Of a DNA stretch of 64,000 bases, positions 35,501 to 41,908 are shown piece after piece. The stretch comes from Arsenicibacter rosenii (GTDB lineage: Bacteria > Bacteroidota > Bacteroidia > Cytophagales > Spirosomataceae), in the NCBI RefSeq assembly GCF_001870735.1, contig NZ_MORL01000009.1:207700-271699 (forward strand), written 5' to 3'. The first letter of the stretch is position 1. Every line of letters starts with the position of its first letter. The notes under the pieces were generated by a model, which searched no databases, was not told the DNA's origin, and saw only the letters and a program-made list of their open reading frames with translations. A program made the position numbers and the translations under genes.

Positions 35501-35790
35501 GACTCAAGCACTACATTGATTGTACTCCGGTTTCCTACCACAACATCCTGCGATTTGTAGCCGACGAACGAATAGGTCAGCGTAGAGTTGCCCGGTACAA
35601 CAACACGATAGGCACCGTTTCCGTCGGAGGTTATCCCCCGCGTTGTGCCCTTAATTACAATGTTCACACCCGGTAATGGGGAACCATCATCCGAAGCGGT
35701 AACCCGGCCACTCACTGTTACGTCCTGCGCCAGCAACGGAACACAGAAAAACAGCGTCAAGAGCCAGCCACCAAATAGAACTTTTCTCAT
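32536..35790 (-). CDS. SusC/RagA-family TonB-linked transporter (operon 2)
   Basis: A 1084-residue paralogue of the transporter at 26696. Signal peptide ([13 protein letters not shown]); regulatory beta-sandwich ([37 protein letters not shown]); [10 protein letters not shown]; plug with [34 protein letters not shown] and [29 protein letters not shown]; barrel ending [12 protein letters not shown]. The first 115 residues and plug are very close to the other copy, while the barrel diverges more and is about 30 residues longer. The start is ATG 35790; TTG 35799 is in frame but unlikely. It heads the second operon. Confidence 0.96.
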   Translation of the reverse strand: [1084 protein letters not shown]

Positions 35791-36188
35791 AAACGACAAT
35801 TGGTTAGCTAATTACTATTATTTGAAAAAGTGTCTACAAATCTAACTCAGACATTTTATTATTCGCAACTTTTTCCCGTCCACAGAATAATTTTTTGCTA
35901 TTTATTAAATTAAAACCCCGTTAAAATCAAAAAACAGTAATTTAGCCGAACCGAAGGCAAAGAAATAAAACAATCCAATTATTTAACTTTTCCTAGTTAG
36001 CTGATAATATAAAATAAACATTTGCACGGTTCATTTGTTAACACCAACTGTTTAAGACGTTAACTGATTATAACACAACATTTTGTATACTAATTATTGA
36101 CATAAATATACTTATCGGATATAAGGCTGTATTTTGGACTTTATCGTTATTTTTACCCGTCCTATCTTGAGCCTAACCGCCGACTACA
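35791..36188. other. 398-bp AT-rich divergent intergenic region
   Basis: Lies between the second SusC gene (minus) and the dicarboxylate symporter (plus). It holds the susC promoter candidate at 35837-35868. The rest is AT-rich with short A/T runs; no ORF, tRNA, hairpin or repeat was recognised. A TATTTTG at 36130-36136 resembles a -7 box for the symporter but has no well-spaced partner. Confidence 0.6.
35837..35868 (-). promoter_or_regulatory. Candidate promoter for susCD operon 2
   Basis: On the minus strand: TTG (35868-35866), 21 bp, TAGATTTG (35844-35837), the latter a full TAnnTTTG match. Transcription would start near 35830, leaving a leader of about 40 nt before ATG 35790. Confidence 0.5.
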
Positions 36189-37508
36189 TTGAAAAAACTA
36201 TTCTCAAACCTTACATTCTGGGTATTAACCAGCATTACACTGGGTATCTTACTGGGTCATTTCCGGCCCGACATAGCCCTTCAGCCAATTCTGGATGGTC
36301 CGGTTAAAACCCGGTTTATGGGGCAGGAGCTAACCATCGGAGCAACCATCAGTGAGCTACTCAGCGGCCTGTTTATCAGCGCGGTAAAGCTGTTCATCAA
36401 CCCGATTATTTTCCTGACCATCACGCTGGGCATTGTTAGCATGGGCGATCTGAAAAAGGTCGGGAAGGTAGGCGCCAAGGCGTTACTCTATTTCGAGGTA
36501 GTGACAACGGTCGCACTTATCATCGGCATTGTGGTGGCCAACGTCATCCGGCCGGGCGACGGCGTCATGACCGAACAGCTCAAGGGAGGCGATATTTCAA
36601 AGTATACTAAAGGAGCGACCGAATTCAGCTGGCTGAAGTTTTTTCTCGACAATGTCACGCTGCAGGTCCTGGTGTTTGCCATCGTGCTTGGCATTATCCT
36701 GAGCCGTTACAGTGGCCGCGAACAGGTGGTTGCCCTGATGACGCGTATTTCTAAATATATTTTCTGGGGTCTGCACAAAGTCATGCTGCTGGCACCCATC
36801 GGGGCTTTTGGCGGCATGGCCTTTACCATCGGCAAATACGGCCTCGGTACCCTCCTGCCCCTGGCGAAACTGATGGGCACTGTCTATACAACTATGGCGG
36901 TTTTCATTTTCGGCGGCCTCGGCCTCATCATGCGCTCGTACAACATCAGCCTCTGGGGCTTCTTGAAATACATTCGCGAAGAATTATTGATTGTCCTGGG
37001 GACTTCCTCTTCGGAGGCAGCGCTACCCTCGCTCATGGAGAAACTTGAACGCATGGGCTGCGCTAAATCGGTCGTCGGCCTGGTGGTACCGGCCGGTTAT
37101 TCATTCAACCTCGACGGCACGACCATCTACCTGTCGATGGCCACGATTTTTCTGGCACAGGTATTCAACGTACACCTGGATATGAATCAGTTGCTGACGA
37201 TCATCGGCATTCTGATGGTCACCTCGAAAGGAGCCGCGGGGGTAACCGGCAGCGGTTTTGTGGTACTGGCCAGTACCCTGACGGCCATCAAAGTGATTCC
37301 GGTGGAAGGACTGGCCCTGTTGCTGGGCGTTGACCGGTTTATGTCTGAAGCGCGGAGTATCACCAACTTCATCGGCAATGGTGTGGCCACGGTCTGGCTG
37401 GCCAATAACGAAAAGGCCTTCGACCGCCAAAAAATGGCGTATGCATTCGGTAACGTTACCGAAAGTGAGGATATCAAAAAAGATAATCTGGATCCGTTGC
37501 CGGAGTAG
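36189..37508 (+). CDS. Dicarboxylate/amino acid:cation symporter (DAACS family)
   Basis: An inner-membrane transporter of 439 residues of the GltP/DctA (glutamate/C4-dicarboxylate) family. Seen: FINPIIFLTITLGIVSM in helix 3; the serine-rich re-entrant loop LGTSSSEAALPSLMEKLERMG (HP1); SFNLDGTTIYLSMATIFLAQ in helix 7, the analogue of the NMDGT motif; TSKGAAGVTGSGFVVLA (HP2); and DRFMSEARSITNFIGNGVATVW in helix 8. Together these form the sodium/proton and substrate site. The start is TTG 36189: KKLFSNLTFWVL must be included for helix 1, and the next Met is beyond it. It is followed by a REP palindrome and the RAYT. Confidence 0.94.
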   Translation: MKKLFSNLTFWVLTSITLGILLGHFRPDIALQPILDGPVKTRFMGQELTIGATISELLSGLFISAVKLFINPIIFLTITLGIVSMGDLKKVGKVGAKALLYFEVVTTVALIIGIVVANVIRPGDGVMTEQLKGGDISKYTKGATEFSWLKFFLDNVTLQVLVFAIVLGIILSRYSGREQVVALMTRISKYIFWGLHKVMLLAPIGAFGGMAFTIGKYGLGTLLPLAKLMGTVYTTMAVFIFGGLGLIMRSYNISLWGFLKYIREELLIVLGTSSSEAALPSLMEKLERMGCAKSVVGLVVPAGYSFNLDGTTIYLSMATIFLAQVFNVHLDMNQLLTIIGILMVTSKGAAGVTGSGFVVLASTLTAIKVIPVEGLALLLGVDRFMSEARSITNFIGNGVATVWLANNEKAFDRQKMAYAFGNVTESEDIKKDNLDPLPE

Positions 37509-37518
37509 GGGTTATTGC

Positions 37519-37551
37519 AGTGGTGGCACGACTCAAAGGCGTGCCACCACT
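37519..37551. repeat. REP palindrome copy 1 (AGTGGTGGCACG family)
   Basis: Arms AGTGGTGGCACG (37519-37530) and CGTGCCACCACT (37540-37551), spacer 9 bp. It abuts the 3' end of the RAYT (3 bp before its stop) and lies 10 bp after the symporter stop, where it may also act as a terminator. Confidence 0.85.
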
Positions 37552-37554
37552 AAT

Positions 37555-38127
37555 TCAGCTTTTTATAAATATATCTCTCACTACCTCATCAGGAATAGCC
37601 AGATATGACTCCTTTATGAACGTATCAGGCTCCTCAGAAATCTCTATAATTGAACGACATAATTCCTTGTTACAAAGCGTCCCACCTCTAATACCGACAT
37701 AATCCATAAATGAGCTGAACTCCCATTCATGTAGTTGATTAACGAGGCCGGCGCGTAATGGATTCTGATGAATGTAACAAAAGCAGGTGAACGCATAATC
37801 ACTACCTCCCAGCAGCTTAGCTTTACTATTCTGCTGAAACAAAGATCCGGTTCTTCCTTCTTGTTTGTTAATAGCACGAGTATATGAGCTTAAAAGTAGC
37901 CGGTATGAATTCAGGAAATCATTGCATCTGAACTCATCTTCAGTCCTGATTAAAAAATGGAAATGATTAGGCATCAGACAGTATGCAAGTATACTTACAT
38001 GGCCACCAAATGCCTGACGTACTTTCCTCAAAAAGAATAATTGATTCTCACGATCAAAAAAGATTAGTTGCCTATTATTTCCGCGATTATAGAGATGGCG
38101 ACAAGATTCATAGTAAACACATGTTTG
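37555..38127 (-). CDS. REP-associated tyrosine transposase (RAYT, IS200-like), start lost or non-standard
   Basis: A Y1 transposase-like HUH single-strand endonuclease. Seen: YNRGNNRQLIFFDRENQLFFL near the N-terminus, ILAYCLMPNHFHFLI with the HFH metal-binding pair, the likely catalytic tyrosine in SSYTRAINKQEGRTGSLFQ, and the C-terminal CYIHQNPLRAGLV, all classic RAYT blocks. The frame is open from 38127, but it holds no ATG, GTG or TTG before TTG 38031, which lies after the conserved YNRGNN block. An ATG in another frame at about 38110 would need a one-base shift. The N-terminus is therefore decayed or starts abnormally. Palindromes with matching arms lie on both sides, as expected for this class. 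Confidence 0.8.
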   Translation of the reverse strand, partial: QTCVYYESCRHLYNRGNNRQLIFFDRENQLFFLRKVRQAFGGHVSILAYCLMPNHFHFLIRTEDEFRCNDFLNSYRLLLSSYTRAINKQEGRTGSLFQQNSKAKLLGGSDYAFTCFCYIHQNPLRAGLVNQLHEWEFSSFMDYVGIRGGTLCNKELCRSIIEISEEPDTFIKESYLAIPDEVVRDIFIKS

Positions 38128-38146
38128 CTATGAGACGTAAAAAAAC

Positions 38147-38179
38147 AGTGGTGGCACGACTTTGAGTCATGCCACCACT
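38147..38179. repeat. REP palindrome copy 2
   Basis: Arms AGTGGTGGCACGAC (38147-38160) and GTCATGCCACCACT (38166-38179) with a TTTGA loop; one mismatch in the right arm. It lies just upstream of the RAYT's open frame. Confidence 0.88.
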
Positions 38180-38234
38180 AAAAAAATCCTTTCTTTTACA
38201 AAGCTGACTAAGAATCAACGCTACAACGAAAAGC

Positions 38235-38267
38235 AGTGGTGGCACGACTTTGAGTCGTGCCACCACT
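38235..38267. repeat. REP palindrome copy 3
   Basis: Perfect 14-bp arms AGTGGTGGCACGAC (38235-38248) and GTCGTGCCACCACT (38254-38267) with a TTTGA loop. It ends 6 bp from the hemE stop, so it may also end the hemE transcript. About 55 bp of unrelated DNA separates it from copy 2. Confidence 0.88.
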
Positions 38268-38273
38268 AACTAA

Positions 38274-39308
38274 CTACAACTCCTTCACCGTTTCGATGAA
38301 GCAGCGGACTTTATCGGGATCTGTATCCGGATAAACGCCGTGGCCCAGGTTAGCAATGTACTGTTGCTTACCAAAGGCATCTACCATCTTCCGCACCTCG
38401 GCCCGGATCTGGTCGTAGCTGGCATATAACACACACGGGTCGAGATTGCCCTGCAATGTCTTATTCGGAACCAGCAACCGCGACTCTGCGGGATCCATGT
38501 TCCAGTCAAGGCCCACCACCGAACAATTCAGCTCACCAATGGCCTTCCGGGCAAAAAAGGCCCCTTTCGCAAAAACCGTAACCGGCACATCGGTTGCCGG
38601 ATCGACCGCAATGGCATCACAAATCTGCTTGATGTACGGCAGCGAATACGTATTGTACTGCTCCGGCGACAGAATACCGGCCCACGAGTCGAACAGCTGC
38701 ACCAGATTGGCCCCTGCCGCCACCTGCGCTTTCAGGTAACCGATGGTACTATCGGTGATTTTCTGCAACAAAGCGTGCGAAAACACCGGATCGGTGTACA
38801 GCAGCTTTTTAGCTACAGAAAACGTTTTGGAGCCTTTGCCTTCTGTCATATAACAGAAAATTGTGAACGGTGCACCGGCAAAACCAATAAGCGGAACCCG
38901 GTTGTTCAGGCCTTTTTTGGTCAGCCGGATAGCTTCCAGCACATAGCCCAGATCGGTTTCTGCATCGGCAACACGTAACTGCTTCAGATCGTCGGCAGTC
39001 CGGACGGTTTTCGGGAATACCGGCCCGCGCTGCTCTACCATTTCATAGGGTAATCCCATGGCTTCGGGCACCACGAGGATGTCAGAAAAAATAATGGCCG
39101 CATCAACGCCCAGCAGATCAACCGGCTGAATCGTTACTTCGGCCGCCAGTTCGGGCGTGGTAGCCAGGCTGATAAAGCTGCCTGCTTTTTCGCGGACGGC
39201 CCGATATTCGGCCAGAATCCGGCCAGCCTGCCGCATCATCCAGACAGGCACCCGTTCGACCTGCTCTCCGCGTGCAGCCCGCAGCAATAAATCGTTTTGT
39301 AAGTTCAT
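38274..39308 (-). CDS. hemE: Uroporphyrinogen decarboxylase
   Basis: A 344-residue cytosolic enzyme that removes four acetate carboxyls from uroporphyrinogen III to give coproporphyrinogen III in haem synthesis; no cofactor is needed. Seen: [17 protein letters not shown] near residue 21 (the substrate-binding PVWxMRQAGR signature), [14 protein letters not shown] with the catalytic Asp region, [58 protein letters not shown] and [12 protein letters not shown]. It is a standard single-domain enzyme with the start at ATG 39308. purU lies about 60 bp upstream on the same strand. Confidence 0.97.
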   Translation of the reverse strand: MNLQNDLLLRAARGEQVERVPVWMMRQAGRILAEYRAVREKAGSFISLATTPELAAEVTIQPVDLLGVDAAIIFSDILVVPEAMGLPYEMVEQRGPVFPKTVRTADDLKQLRVADAETDLGYVLEAIRLTKKGLNNRVPLIGFAGAPFTIFCYMTEGKGSKTFSVAKKLLYTDPVFSHALLQKITDSTIGYLKAQVAAGANLVQLFDSWAGILSPEQYNTYSLPYIKQICDAIAVDPATDVPVTVFAKGAFFARKAIGELNCSVVGLDWNMDPAESRLLVPNKTLQGNLDPCVLYASYDQIRAEVRKMVDAFGKQQYIANLGHGVYPDTDPDKVRCFIETVKEL

Positions 39309-39369
39309 AGTCGTGACACCGGTACCCGCGAGGCTTCCGGTGAAGTCCGGAGCCGCTAACCGGTGATTG

Positions 39370-40209
39370 TTAAAGAATAATCGTCCGGTTCCGGTGAATG
39401 AACACCCGGTCGTTGAACACTAGTTTTAAGGCCTGTGACAGCACAATTTTTTCGACGTCCTTTCCTTCCGTAGCCATGTCGATGGCCGTATGCCGGTGAT
39501 CGACTTCTTTCACGTTCTGGGCAATAATCGGCCCTTCGTCCAGGTCGTTGTTAACGAAGTGAGCCGTGGCGCCGATGATCTTCACACCCCGGTCATGGGC
39601 CTGCCGGTACGGACTGGCTCCGATAAAGGCGGGCAGGAACGAATGGTGAATATTGACAATCCGGTTCGGGTAATGTTTCACAAATGCCGGCGTCAGCACC
39701 CGCATGTACTTGGCCAGTACCAGGTACTCAGGCTGGTAGATGGACAGTGTACGCAGAATAGCGTCTTCGTGCTCGTCGCGGGTTTTGAGCTCGTGTGAGA
39801 TGTAATGAAACGGAATCCCGAACTTGCTCACCAGCGGCTGCAGGTAGTTGTAGTTGCTGACTACGGCCAGAATATCCGCATCCAGCTCGTTGAAGGTGTA
39901 CCGGATCAGCAGTTCGCCCAGGCAGTGATGTTCTTTCGTAACAAACACCACAATGTTCTTTTTCTTCTTCGGATTGATGCGCAGGTTAATGCCTTGCGGA
40001 AGCGTGTTCTGTAGTTCAGTCATCAACGCCTCCTTATCCAGCTCCCCTTCGAATTCGGTACGCATGAAAAACTGCCCGTCGGGACTAACGTATTCATCGT
40101 TCCGGATAATATTCAGATTGTGCCGAAACAACACACCTGTGACATGATAAATCAGCCCTTTGTTGTCGGGGCCGTCCATCAGCAATATATGTTTAGTAGC
40201 GTCGGACAT
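39370..40209 (-). CDS. purU: Formyltetrahydrofolate deformylase
   Basis: A 279-residue enzyme that hydrolyses 10-formyltetrahydrofolate to tetrahydrofolate and formate, balancing one-carbon pools. Domains: an N-terminal ACT regulatory domain (about 1-80; [30 protein letters not shown]) and a C-terminal formyltransferase-like domain with [22 protein letters not shown], then [48 protein letters not shown], which contains the catalytic Asn/His/Asp. The ACT domain distinguishes it from GAR transformylase. A -7 box lies 17 bp upstream of ATG 40209. Confidence 0.97.
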   Translation of the reverse strand: MSDATKHILLMDGPDNKGLIYHVTGVLFRHNLNIIRNDEYVSPDGQFFMRTEFEGELDKEALMTELQNTLPQGINLRINPKKKKNIVVFVTKEHHCLGELLIRYTFNELDADILAVVSNYNYLQPLVSKFGIPFHYISHELKTRDEHEDAILRTLSIYQPEYLVLAKYMRVLTPAFVKHYPNRIVNIHHSFLPAFIGASPYRQAHDRGVKIIGATAHFVNNDLDEGPIIAQNVKEVDHRHTAIDMATEGKDVEKIVLSQALKLVFNDRVFIHRNRTIIL

Positions 40210-40225
40210 AAAAGCCTTAAAAACG

Positions 40226-40233
40226 CAAAGGTA
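40226..40233 (-). promoter_or_regulatory. Candidate -7 box for purU (and perhaps hemE)
   Basis: On the minus strand this reads TACCTTTG, identical to the box in front of the cobalamin riboswitch, 17 bp upstream of the purU ATG. Confidence 0.45.
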
Positions 40234-40287
40234 CAGACTTTATGCCATTTGACGGTCAGGGAAATAAACGCATGTATCCGCCTTTCC

Positions 40288-40324
40288 ATATTGGTGGCAC
40301 GACTCTCAGTCGTGCCACCAATAT
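40288..40324. repeat. REP palindrome copy 4
   Basis: Arms ATATTGGTGGCACGACT (40288-40304) and AGTCGTGCCACCAATAT (40308-40324) with a 3-nt loop. The core GGTGGCACGACT is shared with the copies around the RAYT, but the outer bases are ATATT instead of AGT and the stem is longer. It lies between the divergent purU and the kinase gene. Confidence 0.88.
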
Positions 40325-40420
40325 TTCCCCCCTTTCCCGCTGTATAAATGCTTACCGGCAAACGAACGTCCTTGAGACTAAGTGTGTTACCGCATTGACC
40401 TTTATACCAACTCCTAGTTT

Positions 40421-41818
40421 ATGGTTTCACTGGCTACCTTACGTGCCTTCGACTACTTCCGGGAAGTGCCTGATGAGCAGTTGCAATGGCTGCTTGAACG
40501 GTCTGAATCACAGGTTCACCCTGCCAAAACTACGCTGTATAAACCCGATGATCCCGTTGATCACCTGATACTGGTCGTAAGCGGACAGGTACGGCTCGAC
40601 AGCGACGCCCAGAGTGCGAAAGAAGAGATTGCGCTCTACGGTCCGCACTCGGTCATGGGGGTGCTACCGTATTCCCGCATGAAAACGGCACCTACCTACT
40701 GGAATGTACAGGCAGAGGCTGAACTGCTTTATCTCCACCGGGACTACCTCCGCGAGATGACACAGCATTGCTACGAACTCACCGAGGCGCTCGTTCACCG
40801 GATGACGGCCCGCGTGCGTGACTTTACAAAGCTGGCCCAGCAAAACGAGAAAATGGCTTCCCTTGGGCGGCTGTCGGCCGGTCTGGCCCATGAACTCAAT
40901 AATCCCGTGGCTGCAGTTGTGCGCAGCGCCAATACCCTGCGCAAACACATGCACGCAACGCCCGAACGGTTCAAAACCATCATGCGGCTTCAGCTGAGCG
41001 ATGCACAGATCGACGTAGTGAATCAACTCCTCTTACGGCTATTGTCGGCACCGGCCAAACACCTGTCCTTGCTGGAACGCAGCAGCCTTGAAGACGAACT
41101 CATGGACTGGCTCGATGATCACGATATTACCGATAATGACGACCTGGCCGGTCAACTGATCGAATTTAACGTGTCGGCTGATGACCTTGACACGCTTTTC
41201 GAGGGAGTCGGGACAGGCAACATACAGGGTGTGCTCGACTGGCTGGTCACGAATCTGGTCACCGAAAAACTGGTGCTCGACATCTCCGACGCCTCCGGCA
41301 GGATTCAGACACTGGTTGGCTCGATCAAAAATTACACGTATATGGATCGCGGCGAGGGCAAAAGCAACCTGCATATCCAGGAAGGGATTCAGAGTACACT
41401 GACGCTCCTCAACCACAAGCTCAAACAAAAGCAGATTACCACGACCGTTGAGCTGGCCGACAACCTGCCCGTTCTTTGCGGCTGGCCCGGCGAGCTGAAT
41501 CAGGTCTGGACCAACCTGATCGATAACGCAGTCGATGCCATGGATAACGGCGGCCGGCTGGAGATTACGTCGCAGATCGATCAGCGCCCGAATGGGCAGA
41601 CGTTTATCCTGACGAAGGTGGTCGACAGTGGCAAGGGCATTCCCGAAAACGTGATTGACCGGATTTTTGATCCGTTTTTCACAACCAAGCCCATTGGCTC
41701 GGGCACAGGGCTGGGCCTCGACATTGTCCAGGGCATTGTTCACCGCCACAACGGCAGTATCAAAGTTAAATCACAACCCGGCCATACAGAGTTCAGCATC
41801 TGCCTGCCGGTGGAATAA
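40421..41818 (+). CDS. Cytosolic histidine kinase with cyclic-nucleotide-binding-like sensor domain
   Basis: A 465-residue kinase with no membrane segment. Domains: an N-terminal Crp-like cNMP-binding fold (about 10-125; [28 protein letters not shown]); a H-box [17 protein letters not shown] with phospho-accepting His157; a long helical insert of about 100 residues (about 185-290); and an HATPase domain with N-box [10 protein letters not shown] (Asn365, Asn369), [22 protein letters not shown]. In the sensor, residues for phosphate binding of cAMP are not obvious, so the signal is unknown. It is followed, after an inverted repeat, by its likely partner: a receiver fused to a flavoprotein. Both are candidates for redox or stress signalling. 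Confidence 0.88.
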   Translation: MVSLATLRAFDYFREVPDEQLQWLLERSESQVHPAKTTLYKPDDPVDHLILVVSGQVRLDSDAQSAKEEIALYGPHSVMGVLPYSRMKTAPTYWNVQAEAELLYLHRDYLREMTQHCYELTEALVHRMTARVRDFTKLAQQNEKMASLGRLSAGLAHELNNPVAAVVRSANTLRKHMHATPERFKTIMRLQLSDAQIDVVNQLLLRLLSAPAKHLSLLERSSLEDELMDWLDDHDITDNDDLAGQLIEFNVSADDLDTLFEGVGTGNIQGVLDWLVTNLVTEKLVLDISDASGRIQTLVGSIKNYTYMDRGEGKSNLHIQEGIQSTLTLLNHKLKQKQITTTVELADNLPVLCGWPGELNQVWTNLIDNAVDAMDNGGRLEITSQIDQRPNGQTFILTKVVDSGKGIPENVIDRIFDPFFTTKPIGSGTGLGLDIVQGIVHRHNGSIKVKSQPGHTEFSICLPVE

Positions 41819-41897
41819 AGAGTGAACGAATGAAAGAGCGAAAGAGTGATTTTGTCCGGCTTTCGCTCTTTCGCTCTCTCCGCTCTTTCACTCTTTA
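41816..41897. repeat. GAGTGAA/GCGAAAGAG-rich inverted repeat
   Basis: Starts at the kinase stop codon: TAAAGAGTGAA (41816-41826) pairs with TTCACTCTTTA (41887-41897). Inside, GAAAGAGCGAAAGAG-like words on the left have complements on the right. It fills almost all of the 90-bp gap before ATG 41909, so a large hairpin could separate expression of kinase and response regulator. Confidence 0.6.
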
Positions 41898-41908
41898 CAC
41901 AATACAAC

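Noticed and set aside
24325..35790. Typical polysaccharide utilisation locus
   Set aside because: There are no glycoside hydrolases, lyases, sulfatases or hybrid/anti-sigma regulators in or beside the two operons, so a glycan substrate is not supported.
35791..36188. tRNA or small RNA in the AT-rich gap
   Set aside because: No cloverleaf, T-loop consensus or stable GC hairpin was seen.
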